Shown here piece by piece: positions 13,100 to 25,309 of a DNA stretch of 64,000 nt. Location: contig JASANE010021118.1 of NCBI GenBank assembly GCA_030248225.1, positions 1-64,000 of the forward strand, read 5' to 3'. A program made the translations under genes and the position numbers. The DNA comes from Trileptium ribeirensis (lineage: Eukaryota; Nematoda; Enoplea; Enoplida; Thoracostomopsidae). A model generated the notes under the pieces. It saw only the letters and a list, made by a program, of their open reading frames with translations, was not told the origin of the DNA and did no database searches. How positions within the stretch are numbered: the stretch's first letter is position 1; the number at the start of each line of letters is the position of its first letter.

Positions 13100-15690
13100 A
13101 GACCTCAAATCAAAAAACGCTCGCGGATGCACACGGTAAATAGACTATGCCGGTTAGAATGAGCCCAAAATCGGTATGTCGTTCCCGAGTTATGGCCGAT
13201 CACACAGACAAAATTTAAAAGCTTTCGACCTTCAACACACAGTCTGCACTATGTTGCACTACGCTCTGATTAATTTGGGCGTTAAAAGGGGTTTATACTT
13301 TAATAAGAACGGCAATAAAACTACAGGGGAGTATTAATGATGTAACTCTGACTCATATACCAAACGTAATGATCATTCAATATGAACATTATGTGCCAAA
13401 TCGTATTCGTGTATAACAGGTTATGTCATGTATTAACAATAATGGCTCTTTTCGTCTATACGCCTCCAGCCCGAAAATGGTCAATATAAAACAGACACCG
13501 TTAATCTTGATGCATGGCCAGTAGAGTTATAGACGGTCGAGACGTTTGAAAATCTTCATTGGAACTATATTTATGATAAATTTTTTCGTTTTGTATGGTT
13601 ATCTTTGGCGTCGAAAATTTTGTAGTAAATGTTAAATATTATTCCGACCACATTCACAAGCTGAATCCAATGGCGTCAAAATCGGTTGGTTTCAAGGGCT
13701 AACGGCTTTAGCTAAGGCTTCGGCAAAGTTTGAATTTTCACTGAAATGAGCACAACTCCTTAATCCATGGTTATATTGAGTTGATTTTGACGCCATTCGA
13801 CTCAGCTCTTATTGCCATTCGAACAGTACATAAAAATATATACTTACGATTAATCCTGTCTCGGTGCCATGACAGAAAAAACACCAACAAACTTTGTTTG
13901 GATTTGGTACTAAAAATTTAAACTACCCGACTCTCTGTCCTTGTTACAAACGTTTATCCCAGCGATATTACTTTTGCCGGTAAGAGTAAGTCACCTAAAG
14001 TCATATATACTTTAAAAATTTTAGCTAAATCGGTTTACTTAAAACTTAGCTACAAACGATAATAGCAAAAAACAGCCTGAAATTAGCCGGACACATGGTG
14101 TTGTTTGATCCTTGCTCCCGAACATCTGGAGATATATCGCTAATGTTGTGGTCGGAGATGCATAGCTTTATAAACACACCCAATAGATAAAACATTTAGT
14201 CAAATACTTCCATCCGTTGCTGAATATTATAGCGTTGCAACAATAATTTCGTTAATTGCATAGATTACAACGTAAATATTAAACACTAGCTACGCTTTCT
14301 ATTTCGTGACTTTTTATTAAAAGATGGAAATTTTTGGTTTCGAGCATTTTATTTAATATAGTACCTATCACAATCTATGTATGATTCGTACGTGGCGCCT
14401 ACCCTAGCCTTACAACATCACATAGTAAGCAAGAATAGTTATCTTTGAGGTCAGGAATTACAGTGTTGAAACATGCATTATTCCCAATAATTGCCCTCTA
14501 TACGTAAGGTATAAGCTAACGGTAAAAATACAAAATTTAAAGCAACTTTTAAACGACTACTGGAGATAAATATACCGAGTCTGCCTAGATGGTTTACACA
14601 GGCGGAATAAGGCGGTATCAATGTATTTGTTTCGTTGTACAACAACTCAAGATTTAAATAACTAGCCGAGAGTGAAGATTAATAAGAACTAAAAATTGCT
14701 CGTTGACCCTATTAGGGTATGGAAAGAAGCGGAATAACAGCAGCTTTTTATGTAAAACCTGGAACTTAGTAGCCGGCCTAGACCACGATCCGCGTAGACC
14801 AGATGTGTGACTTATGGCCCGCGCCAAAATATGATTTTACTGATCCATGACCCGCCGACCCTTTCCAACTCTGATAGAAATATATGCACTCCTTAGTGAT
14901 TGTTTCGCTGTTTCTGGGAATCATTCATAGATTCTGATACAAATCATACAATTTGAAACTTTAGTGGAAACAAAATTAATTACATGGTTCTGATGAGGCT
15001 GGGAAATCTCATGGAAATGGTATAGGAATGGGAATTGGCCTGAGATTTAGATGAATTCCTTTTTTATATTGAGAATTATTACGTATTATGAGTTTGCGAT
15101 TGTAGTAAAATATATATAAAAAGGCAACGAAAAATATCTTTTTAATTAGGAAACCTGAAACTAATATGAATAAATACATTTATTATGGCAATAAATTCAT
15201 AAAAGTAGTTTTACAATGTTGTGAAACCGATTATGCACGGTGAACGTTCAAACGTTTGAACATCATACCTGATAAACATCCCCATCGCCTTACGGTTCTC
15301 GCCCAATAGCTATCAAAACTAATAGTAAAGGGCTTTATTGTTGCTGCTAGATAAAATTTAATCGACAAATCGAAACAACAATATAAACTGAACATCTTCT
15401 TCAGTACAACAACAACAACGGCAAAACAAATTTTATATTTCTCGATTTTACCTGGATGTATTTCAGCTGAATTAAAATGAAACTGATCATATTTTTCAAG
15501 GATTTTTCAAGGATCCACGTCTTTCCTAATCAGCTGCCACAACCATCGCTATCATTAAATTTGCGCAGACATTTCTCAATTCCTTCAATGCTGAGACGTC
15601 TACGCTGTTTAAAAACTATATATGTATCTTCTTGTAAATGAAGTCGCTTTCTATACAATGTCATCGAAAATGGTATTGTACTAAATAACG
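13100..15690. other. Intergenic DNA, no supported gene
   Basis: I see no coding exon, RNA gene or strong repeat structure in this stretch. 14770-14870 is a small GC-richer patch of repeat appearance. Text around 13660-13800 has sentence-like words (AATCCAATGGCGTCAAAATCGG) that may be decayed repeat sequence, but I could not match it to a second copy. Confidence 0.4.
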
Positions 15691-15800
15691 AATCGATGTT
15701 ACAGAGACATTTTAGTATCTTCATAAAAATTCGCAAGCCTAGAGAAATATTAGTGTCTCGGCCAGTTATGCGAAGCGGGGGTGTGTTTGTATCGGCCTTG

Positions 15801-15886
15801 ATGAAATGGAGTGTAGTTTTAATCTTGCTGATGCTGAATACATGTTTGTATTCAGCTCCACATTTTCTGCTGGAAATTACAGAACA
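15801..15886 (+). CDS. Candidate first coding exon: signal peptide
   Basis: From the ATG at 15801 the frame reads MKWSVVLILLMLNTCLYSA followed by PHFLLEITEQ. That is a short charged start, a hydrophobic core of about 12 residues, then small residues ending in a plausible signal-peptidase site (YSA|P). It runs straight into GTAAGTCC at 15887, a consensus splice donor, which leaves two bases of a split codon. The frame extends upstream to other ATGs at 15696 and 15768, but only the 15801 start puts the hydrophobic core at the N terminus. The product would be secreted or membrane-bound. I could not find the next exon, so the gene is unidentified. A chance hydrophobic frame beside a GTAAGT is possible. 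Confidence 0.35.
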
Positions 15887-18131
15887 GTAAGTCCTTTATC
15901 TGGCAGCAGGAGTTGGGCGGAGTAACTGGCCAGTGATAAATCCTGGCTATCGGTCGCGGCATCTACGGCGATGATTATACCTAGCAGTTGCTGGTCGGAT
16001 ACTATATTGGGTTGTGGGCTGTCACTGTGCTCCAGCGGAATAGTGTCCTAAGAAATGGTTAAACCTATAGTTTGTCAGTATATCCTAGAAGTTGGTTAAA
16101 AGTTTCACCTTTGGAAATTCTGATGTCAATTCTAATGGGAATTCCCATTAAATTTTTAGGAATGGGATATGAGTTCGAATCGCAAAGCCATTTTCGTGCG
16201 AAAACCATAAGCAGGCTACTTAAGTAACCTTTTTCAAGGTTAAAATGGGGAAACATAATACATCAGTCTAAACCATAGAATTTTATGTTTCTTACTTTAA
16301 TCCAATTTGCCATAAAAATATGGGAAATTTCAAATTTATAAATAAAAATTCACAAGAAAATTCGATTTGAAATTTCGGTGTTCCCACGTTGTATATATTT
16401 TCCTAGAGCGTAACGTATTTGGTCGTATTCAACAACACGTGGGAGGTCCAAAAATTGTCAGAATTCAGTTTTAAATTCTTATTGGTTTTGTGACAATAAG
16501 GAATGATTGAATCAGCTTAAAGCTAAGTTATGCACAATCACTTAATTTGAAAATAAACGTTTATTAAACATACGTTGAGCATAAAATTATGTAAACCCAC
16601 CTGTACAGTGATGCATTTTAAAGACAGATTTTTCGGATGGTCCACAACCCCGGACGTCGCAATGGGGGAGGGAATCGGGGTGTGCTCCACAGTTTCAGGT
16701 AGTGTACCAAAATTTACAAAGGTAGGAATGATTATTCACGTCGCCACCATCCATCATGTCACGTTTCCCTTTATAACACAGGTGGGGGAACTTGACATGC
16801 GTTCACAGGACAAAAATTTAAAATGTACTTGTGAGCCCAGGCTAAGCTTAAACTTAGATAAACTTAAGCTCACGCTTGGGCTTAGGGAGACAACGTTGTA
16901 CCATTATTCGTGGGGAAAACTGGACCTAATACACAAAAGAGGAATTTGACATGATCCGCTACCGATGCATATGCCACCACAATCACAATAGCTGGGTGCT
17001 CCCGCTAGCTAAACTTTTTAGCGACACCCCTGTATATATCAATTTTATAACGCTGACCAGGTTCTATTTGATGGAGTTGCAATAATTTACGTGATACGTA
17101 ATTTCGATCGAAGTGTGTCAACTTTATAATTTTAACAACTCGAATTAAAATTTTAGATTTTTACTAGTTTTAAAGCAGTGCAGTCAAATACTGCGGTGTG
17201 CATCAGCCAAAAATATGCAATTGCAAGTTCGCTTCGCCACGTACATACAGTACATTGCGTTGACATCCAACAGTAGAAGTTTGCTGACATCCAGTTGACA
17301 AATAATTTGTTTATAAAGGACAAAACTGCGCGAAACATTTGGTTGGTCGCTAAAAACAAAAAAGAGACAAAATCTGTTCAAGTTCATTTTCAACGCGTAA
17401 TATTACAACGTGAAATGAACTACGGCGCTCGTTGTCGTAGTTTAATAATGCATTCATTGCGCGTTATTCGGTATATATCAATAATTTTTAACGTAACATC
17501 GATTGACTTTAACAAATCATATACATAACATATATGCAATTTGTGTCATTTTCTCGTTGGAAAACGTTAATGCATTCTGTAAAAGTGCACGATTTTGGAT
17601 TGAGATAATGTGACCGTGAGCGGGACGATATCTGTTACAAACGGTTATAATGTTGTGCTTTTGCCGCCTTTTCATCGTTCAGCATATAAATCGTACCGGG
17701 GCCAAATTTTCACTGAGAATTTGTGGACCTTACGTAACCAGACTACAGTCTCTCAAGGAACTGTGCAGTACAATGTGTCTCGCATAAGAACGGTAAAAGA
17801 TGTTTAAACATATTTGTTGTCATTTCAGTGTATTTTGCATTGTACACAATGTATAGCACATGTATTGCGACAACATTCTCGTTGATCACAGGTGGTTATG
17901 CCAAAACTTACGGTGAGACTGTGCAAAATTCGGTACTGCACACACATAGAACATGATATGCAACGACATTTCGATCCATCTATAGACCCGAATTTGACCC
18001 AACAACCTGAGTCGGACCAGTGATTAGACCCGACTCAACAGCGGTCCATAGTCCAGACGACTAGATCTATCACCTCTGGATGGAGTCCATGGTTTTCTTA
18101 GACATTTATTTCCACAAATATATAATATTTT

Positions 18132-18155
18132 TGTCACAGCCGTCAGGCTGTGACA
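18132..18155. repeat. Perfect hairpin, 10-bp arms, 4-nt loop
   Basis: TGTCACAGCC and GGCTGTGACA are exact reverse complements separated by GTCA. A degenerate relative (GGCCATCAGGCTGTAACATTG) occurs at about 59629-59649, so the hairpin probably belongs to a dispersed element rather than to a gene. Confidence 0.8.
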
Positions 18156-18255
18156 TTGATTTCACCTTTTGTCAGAGTGTGCGTTACAGCTTTGGTTGCA
18201 CTGCACTGCACGTATCTGTTATAGTCAAAGCCTTTTCAGATCCGACCGCTGGAGT

Positions 18256-18283
18256 CTGCATGCCAGGCAAAAATGGCATGCAG
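18256..18283. repeat. Perfect hairpin, 10-bp arms, 8-nt loop
   Basis: CTGCATGCCA and TGGCATGCAG are exact reverse complements around GGCAAAAA. It lies about 100 bases after the first hairpin, and both may belong to one non-coding element. No terminator, tRNA or microRNA precursor of the usual length is evident: the stem is too short for a canonical pre-miRNA. Confidence 0.8.
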
Positions 18284-19094
18284 CAAACGTCTCGGATTTG
18301 TTGACTACAATTGAGATGAAAACATTTAGGAATTCCGAGAATTGATGACATCGAAAATTATGTTATCAACTTTACTAGGTCTGAATTCATTCTTGCTATT
18401 TCATAGACAGCATATTCGCAAACGCTGAAGTCAAATAATTTGACATGTTTCAAAAACCAAATATTATGCTGAACCGTCGTAAACTTTATATTTAAATAAC
18501 TACATGTAGTCCAGGCGCATAAATTGTATTGTTAATAGCAATATGACTGCTGTGACATTCTTCTTTTAAGAAGAAAACTTTTTTGTTTTCAAACAAAAGT
18601 TCTTGACACATAGTATGTGTTTCCGACAGGGTAGCTTGTTTGTTTTTATAATCTCAATTTGTCTTATACTGTGTATTGCATAGCAACAAAAATTACGTAT
18701 TTTGTGTCAATTAGGAAAATCACCGTTCGTGATCATGCCTTACTAATGATCTAAGATATGTTTTTACAAGTTTGCTTACAAACCTGGCATAGAATCTATG
18801 CATTTATTTCTGTGAACTCGGAAAATCGTTTCGATAATAATTTACAAATCGCCCGAGAAATTGTAATATAGGTTAGTTGCCTTATGATGAATAATTCGGT
18901 AATCCACAAGAAGCGGACCTATTGTTCACGGCAACACTGTTCGTAACAATTTATGATGATTTAATGTTTTGGGTAAAATTAACTGACGGTGCATCATGTC
19001 TTCACAAACGTTAATGCGTAAAATCAACTTTGCATGAGGAATTGAATAGTGCACAAGACCATAACACATTACCGAACGTTATTTATCTACGCTT

Positions 19095-19330
19095 GTGTTG
19101 AACACGTCGAAGTCGCCGTCCGGCGGCCAGAAGCTACCGGCTACACCGCAGCCGACGACTGTCGACCAGCTTCGCCGGCCGGTGTACCAGTGGCTGGGTA
19201 GGCATGTATTCTGTCTACCCGAGTTGGCCGGTGCAACAGGCCTGTCAGGTAGGTCGGTATTCCAGCCGATATGCTAGGCCGGTATTCCGGTCGGTCGAGA
19301 TGGCGGGTTTTCAGCCCTGCCGGTGCACAG
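19095..19330. repeat. GC-rich block with GCCGG/CCGGC words
   Basis: An abrupt GC-rich block sits in AT-rich DNA. It contains repeated GGCCGGTGTACCAG, GTTGGCCGGTGCAAC, TAGGCCGGTATTCCGG and similar words. It resembles the GGCCGGGCCG repeat family in composition, but the order of words differs, so it may be a divergent member or a separate family. Open frames on both strands are a by-product of the scarcity of TA-containing stops. Confidence 0.5.
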
Positions 19331-20225
19331 AACAGGATATCATGCTGTGCTATAACGGTTGTATTATGCACACTTGGCAACCAATATGCGTAATAATTCC
19401 CTACAACACATGACCCGACTGTACGAACGCACCGTTAAGTGTTTCTGACCTAGTGAGCGCATTATATTGGTGTCTGTTTTTAGAACACGGTATAACATGT
19501 TTCTCATGAAAAATATAATTAATATATACCGATGTTTTAAACGCCAAATGAATATATGTTACATTTTTATGTATTTTACTTTTAAAGCGTGGTGCCTATA
19601 CGTATAATTATAATTCGCAATATCATATCAGATTATTTTGCGTTTTAAACCACTATTTTACTTCAACGCTGGTTTAGATTTGCTGTTAAACTCACCTTCA
19701 GGGCACAATGCTTATATACGAAATGAGTACAGTATGCATTTAAATGAACAATATTATACAACGCAATATTCAATTTCAATAAATAATAAAGGTGTAAAAC
19801 TTGAATTGTTGAAAACAGAGTTGGCGTTTAAATTTCTCTGATCATCATATATATCGCCGTTTGGTTTTGAAAAACTAATATTTGTTGAATGATTAATGTC
19901 GATTAAAGTAAAGCTCTTTGTATAAAGCTATACTTTTATAAAGCTAAAACTAAAGCAAATATACGAATATTTTCGTTCGCGCGTTTGTTGACTGATTATT
20001 AGTTACATTTTATTATAATAGGGCTTATGTTAAATATTCGGGAACCAAATCAATCAAAAACTTTTGTCTTCTATCGTCACGAAAATCACCGAACAGTTAT
20101 AAATTTATGCTGGGACTCATAATCCGCAATTTATTTTAACCTAACGCTTGCCGTTTTTATGTTATAGCATGCTTATGCCTTGATACTTCAGTATTCAAGA
20201 TGTGTTTGGAAGGTGACCATACATG

Positions 20226-20480
20226 CTAAAGGTCCGAGGTCTTCGAGGGTGGTTGGTGACAAGACCCGGGTGCTTGAATTTTTAAATATTCATAATTTCC
20301 CCAATTTTGCTTAATTTTCCTCATTTTTGCTAATTTTCGCCTTTTCCCTTTGCCAGAAATCGAGGGGGTTTTCAGCGCTTTCGTCGCCAACGAGCGGATG
20401 GGATGTGCCACCTGCCGTTGGGGTGGTGGTGCTTCGCGCAGAGGGATGGTTCGACTCCTCAGGGGTAAACCTATTATCAC
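20226..20480 (+). repeat. T-rich-core repeat with box-B-like tail, copy 1
   Basis: The order is a GC-rich head (20230-20270), a T-rich core of repeated CCCCAATTTTGC / TAATTTTCC / TAATTTTCGCC words (20295-20350), then a GC-rich tail ending in GGATGGTTCGACTCC (about 20443-20457). That tail contains an exact RNA polymerase III box B (GGTTCGANTCC). The same order occurs at 25310, 29866, 45040 and 52080. A SINE-like element is inferred. I do not see an equally good box A. Confidence 0.5.
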
Positions 20481-21439
20481 CCTGTGAACATGTATGAACA
20501 TAACAATAAACGTATCGAGTCGGTCTAGCTAGCTTAACCTAACCTACAACACTGCCCGGTACCTCTCCGCTTATTTCCAGCGTTTGCGGCTACATTTTAA
20601 AATTATATTTACTGTTTATAGTAGTTGCTAGACACATGCGTCTTTTGGTTACTGTCGTATCAATATTTCGACAGTATATAAAAGCATCGTGTGCTACATA
20701 CTGCATAATGTCTATTTCGACAGTTTTATTAATTCGCAAGTTTAGATAGTCATAGTAATTGCCAACACACGAAAACGACGGCGCTATTGACATATACAAA
20801 TACCGTAGAAATTGCACTTAGACTCTAGAAACAAAATTATGGTATTCATTTTTTAATATTTATGTGCATTTGGTTCTGTCGCAATGATAAACCTCCGAAC
20901 TAAGCTGGACAGGGCAGCTCCTGACGCACAAACCAGGTGGGCGAAGTACGTCTGTTATATCCACCCCAAAACAAAATAGTAGTTATTCTCTGTTACCTTT
21001 ACCGAGCAACGAGTTTGTGTATTTTTGAAAAGCCTACTGTTAAATACGATATTCATTTCAAGAGTATTTTGAACAAACGGTAAATTTTCAGCGATTAAAC
21101 TAAAGTTCCGCAGCATGTGAAATTTATTTCTTTGGCTTAGTTATGCATTTAATCATTATGAACATATCTTAGGCCTGCCCGTCCCAAATTAAAAATTACC
21201 TTTGGAATTTGGTCATAAAATGAATGCGTTATGTTTTGTCAATTTGATATTTTCTACCCCTGAAACCGTGAGACCAGTCAGTAGTGGAACAGTCTTCTTC
21301 GATACTTAAAACTTGCGGTATATCTAGTACCTAAAAGCCTCCAAAAGTGTGCATGTTTAACAAAATTCTTGCGTAAACTTTCGATTTAACCTGCACGACA
21401 TTGTAGACCTGTTCGGCCTCAGTTGTGTCAATAGTCTGG

Positions 21440-21570
21440 AGGTGAGCTGAGAACGTTCCGAGATTTTTCAGCCCGACCGAGCCTGTTGAAAATCGAGGTA
21501 GCCCCGGCGCGGAGTGGCAACATTTCGACAAGACCCTTGAAAATCGGGGTCGGTTAGGCCTAGTTTGGTC
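21440..21570 (-). repeat. GC-rich GGCCGGGCCG family fragment
   Basis: It reads TGAAAATCGAGGTAGCCCCGG, CGGAGTGGCAACATTTCGAC and TGAAAATCGGGGTCGG. These match the reverse orientation of the GC-rich family seen at 58905-59375 (GGAAATCGAGGTTGACCCGG, GGAGTTTCAACATTTC). It is a short, decayed copy. Confidence 0.6.
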
Positions 21571-22109
21571 CGCCGGCCAAATTTATCACCTTTAGAATGC
21601 TCTTACTCTTAGGGGGGTCGCCTTTTCTTAGGGCGTGCAATCATGTGGCTGACTGGTAACCTGCAGTAAAGCGCTAGGCGTCGACACAAAATAGTATATT
21701 TTAGATTCTAAAGCAACAATGAGTTGATCAGTATGGACTGCAATCGTTAATACAGACGCTGCAAAAATACAAAATAAATGTGCGGCGAAATTGTTAAAAC
21801 GAACCCAAGGTTATGGAACTGCATACAAATATTAGCATATACCAAGCTATGTTTGAGCCATACATAATCATGTGTTATGTTAGCTATTCCAAAAAATAAA
21901 AAACAAAAAACGCAGAGTGTCTGATTTCAATACCTAAGTTTCAGCTCGTGTTTCACGGTAAGTTATCATCAACTATTTTCGTATTCAGTTTCGGTTGGAA
22001 ATGAAAAGCTGTAATTGATATGGTATAGTGTATTGTGGTTGCACACACCGCAAAACACACGTCACATACAATACGTTGTATAATTTTATGATTTAATTGT
22101 CAACCTGAC

Positions 22110-22210
22110 AATGTCGGGCGGCCGCCTGAACTATCTCAAACGGCCGTCCCGGCCAGGCCTGGAACTACAAGCTTTCGGTCCGGCCCGTTGCAAATCGAAA
22201 TTCCCTACTC
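22110..22210 (-). repeat. GC-rich GGCCGGGCCG family fragment
   Basis: It contains GTCGGGCGGCCGCC, CGTCCCGGCCAGGCCTGG and CGGTCCGGCCCGTTGCAAATCGAAAT. The last word is the family's signature (GGCCC.TTGGAAATCGA) in reverse orientation. It is a truncated copy of roughly 100 bases. Confidence 0.6.
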
Positions 22211-22723
22211 TACAATCGACTAACATTTTATAGAAGTATTCTTATACATATTTTTGACCGTACTTTTGCAATCAACTTTCATTTATTTTTAGTTAAAAAT
22301 ATTAATCTCAAGATATATACGCTTAGTTTAAAAATCGAATTATAGTCCTAATATTCGTTCGTTATTTTAATGAGAAAATATGGTACACCAACTATACCTA
22401 TATTTTATTGCGGTCGGGTGTGAAAATTTGAAATTCAGCAGGAATTGAAAGAATTTTAAACCTCCGAATAAATAATAATAAAAAATAGGCAGAAAAGAAC
22501 TATATTTCTGTACAAAAAAATCACATTTGGCTGTAATTTGTACGCACTCAATGCTCATTCGATCGATCGGTGAATGATTTCGGTCGAACGACAAAATTTT
22601 TGTATTATACTCTAATTTTCTCTCACATTTTTCGTCTTAATATTGACTTCTATCTAAGTGCACAGTGAAATTATGGATTTTGCAATACTATAAAAATATG
22701 TATTTTTTTATATTTTTTCGCAG

Positions 22724-22840
22724 TTTAACAACGATCAGGTTCAGCTTCAGCTGTCACGTCACTCACAATTGATGCAGATTTTAACGAACGACACGAAGTG
22801 GCGTCGCCAGAAAATGTTAGCCGAGTACGCATCCACGTAA
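22724..22840 (+). CDS. Candidate terminal coding exon, unidentified gene
   Basis: A strong 3' splice site (TATATTTTTTCGCAG, AG at 22722-22723) is followed by 38 sense codons and TAA at 22838. The frame begins FNNDQVQLQLSRHSQL and ends WRRQKMLAEYAST. It is charged, glutamine-rich, amphipathic and protein-like, and its GC content is clearly above the flanks. A possible 61-base intron (GTAATG at 22837 to TTTTTTGCAG at 22897) would change only the last residues, adding Cys before a new stop. AATAAA at 23239 could end the transcript. I recognise no family. The upstream exons are not found, and a link to the exon at 15801 is only possible, not shown. Confidence 0.35.
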   Translation, partial: FNNDQVQLQLSRHSQLMQILTNDTKWRRQKMLAEYAST

Positions 22841-23238
22841 TGTAGCGTATGATCAACAAGCTGATCTGACGATTGCTAGTTAAAATCTTTTTTGCAGTTG
22901 CTAACTGGAGGGTATCAACAAAACTGAAAGGGTGCGGTACCCCATCCTCTCTCCCGTGGGAAAACCCCGCTTTTGGATTAAAAAACCAGCTGCACTCTGC
23001 ATTTGCTCATCAACGCTAACGTATGTTGTCAAAAATCTTAGTTGAGGTAAAGAAATCATAGTTCATCCTCACGAGCTTAGATATTTGAATTTTGATATTT
23101 TTGATTCCACGTACTGAGAACACTAATCTTTTTATATTTTAGTTTTTTTCTATTGCGTTTCTGTTAAATACCCTCCGTATCGAAAGCATTATGCGAATAA
23201 TTATACGGTATTGAATTGTAGCATTGACGATTCTGTTT

Positions 23239-23244
23239 AATAAA
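23239..23244 (+). terminator. Possible polyadenylation signal
   Basis: AATAAA lies about 400 bases after the stop codon of the candidate terminal exon ending at 22840. The hexamer is common by chance in AT-rich DNA, so its value depends on that exon being real. Confidence 0.2.
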
Positions 23245-23811
23245 TCCTTAGTGATGTAGATACAACTCTAGGAAACTCATGTCGAATTATCGAGGCATTG
23301 TTATTGTTTCCAGGGAACGCATTGTAGTTGACTTTTCGTCGCTGGCGGCTATGTTTATTTGCATAGTTGCTACAGTACTGATACAGATTAGTCCGGCGGA
23401 TTTAAAGTTCACGTTAGGCTTCATGAAATACTTTACAAGGAACTTAATTTTAATGTGACCTAAATGTTTATGTGCTCTATAAAATAATCGTCCTGCTTTT
23501 TTCAGTGATCGCTGTTGCAATAAAAAGCTCAAATATTTCAAGGGTTGACAAAAAATGAACGAATCTACTGGCTGGTGTCGGCAATTAAAAGCTTAGTTAG
23601 TTCTTATAATTATATAGAATACATTGTTTTAGCAGCAAAAATGGAACAATTTGTTTTCAGCTTGTGTGTTTCGTTCAATAACCTCCTGTTTTAGACACAT
23701 ATTGACTCCAAATGTTTCTTGTTCATAATACATAGATAGACATGATAATGATAATGTTCTTAGCGAGTTGATGTTTGAAGAACAGAAAATTATTATAATC
23801 CAAAGTTCATT

Positions 23812-24207
23812 CGTTCGTTCGTTCATTCGTTCATTTCTGCTGACTCAATTTGAAGAATGAACAAGAAAGAAAAAATGAAATTTCAATTCAGTCAAGTCTC
23901 AGTAGCAGTAGACAGTAGTAAATTGCGCTGCAATATAATACAATGCCAACCCAATGCACACACACTATCATGTCGATCGATGATCGTCGTTTGAAAACGG
24001 AGAAAACATGCATTTCAAGAACTACAAGAATAAGAAAAGTCACAACAAAAACAACAACATCAAGAAAAATAGATATTAACATTTTTCTTTTTTTCGTGAG
24101 GAGAAAAATATATTTTTTTCTTTAATTTAATAATTTTTCATAATATTAAAATTAATATCAACGATTGCTAACTTTGGGTTTTGGTCGTTGGTGGAACAAT
24201 GAGTGGA
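23812..24207 (+). promoter_or_regulatory. Leader-like island ending in a start codon and splice donor
   Basis: It begins with a run of TTCGTTCGTTCGTTCATTCG (about 23812-23835), followed by TCAGTC at 23888 and TCAGTA at 23899, which resemble the TCAGT initiator of arthropod promoters. A CA- and CAACAAC-rich leader follows. At 24199 GGAACAATGAGTGGA is immediately followed by GTAAGTATC, a near-perfect splice donor. This would be a first coding exon of only three codons (Met-Ser-Gly). No following exon was identified. Alternatively the whole island is low-complexity intergenic DNA. Confidence 0.3.
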
Positions 24208-25309
24208 GTAAGTATCTTCGAAACAAGTGCAATTATTTATTGCGAGTTACAAACTTAGGCCCGGGTGATTGCATTAACGCGCAGCAAAAGCATAGTCGCA
24301 AATCCAGTGGGATTGTCGTGATCCGGACCCTCACAATTGAAATTGCGGGGTACATAGAACTGAGAATCAGAATATATAATGAGTAGTAAGTTATTTGAAA
24401 GAACAGTTTAAAACTAAAAAGTGCATTTGACATTTTTCACTTTACAATGTATTTTCAATGAATAAATTTAAAATAGTTTATATTTGGTTTTTAAAATATG
24501 CTTCATAAAGTTTTGTTACCTGCGGAACGTTATTTGGTTTAACGTCAAATCAAAAGTACACAAAAGTAGCAACTATACCAAACTGGAAGTTAAAAATCAG
24601 TTCAAAGATGAGGAGGGCTGCGAAATTTACTCACATTTTGTTCGTATGTAGGGTTTGAAATATATTTACATATTTAGTTAAACCAACTAAACCAACATTT
24701 TGATAAGACTTACGACACTGACCAGAAGCAATTTAATTCTGCATGTAGCTATTTTCGAAATTTCATTTGAAATTTTCTTGTTGTTAATATTTGGTGAGAT
24801 AGAGCGAAAACAGTGTAACGTTTAAAAACCTCTGTGATTTCCGGCTTGCAGGCGAAAGTTGAATTTGCAGTTAAACTTCTTGGAAGCTTAAGGCTGTCGA
24901 TTGCAACAAAACATTAAATTCACTTGCAGCCCTATCGTTCAACAAAGATCATAGCCATACCACAATTATTATGTAATTATTTATCTGTGACACGTAATAT
25001 TTTTTGGTTTTCAAAGTTGCACTCAACAGCATGTACTGACACTAAAACGTATGTTTGATTTGACTCTATAGGCAATCGCTGTGTTTTTAAGTTAAACAAC
25101 CATAATATTGTAAGTGGTTCTCTAGTTTTGTGTACAAAATGCAATGGCAATTACATAATGGTATTAAAATTGAATATTTGTAATACAGCTGTTCATTATA
25201 GCTAATGTTTGGAAACATTGTTTCTAATAATAGTAATCTTAAATATAGAGAGTTGCAGTAGCGATTGTATTTAATAACCGCTACCTTGCTAACTTATCCC
25301 TATTTGCTA

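Larger units (their letters stand above)
15900..19080. other. Intergenic or intronic DNA, no supported exon
   Basis: If the signal-peptide exon at 15801 is real, this is its first intron or beyond. The open frames at 16575-16949 and 17604-17807 have no convincing pair of splice sites or conserved motif. 16845-16895 contains AGCTTAAACTTAGATAAACTTAAGCT, an imperfect palindrome related to the CTTAG repeat family. Two perfect hairpins lie at 18132-18155 and 18256-18283 and are listed separately. Confidence 0.4.

Noticed and set aside
16575..16949. 124-codon frame, briefly considered as exons with a CAG|GTAGTG junction
   Set aside because: No motif, inconsistent splice phases, and it crosses a CTTAG-type palindrome.
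17604..17807. Frame with a faint likeness to the end of a Dscam-type immunoglobulin domain (LLPPF...RNQ...RTV)
   Set aside because: It lacks the domain's cysteine, needs a gap of several residues and has no convincing acceptor. The resemblance is too weak to report as a gene.
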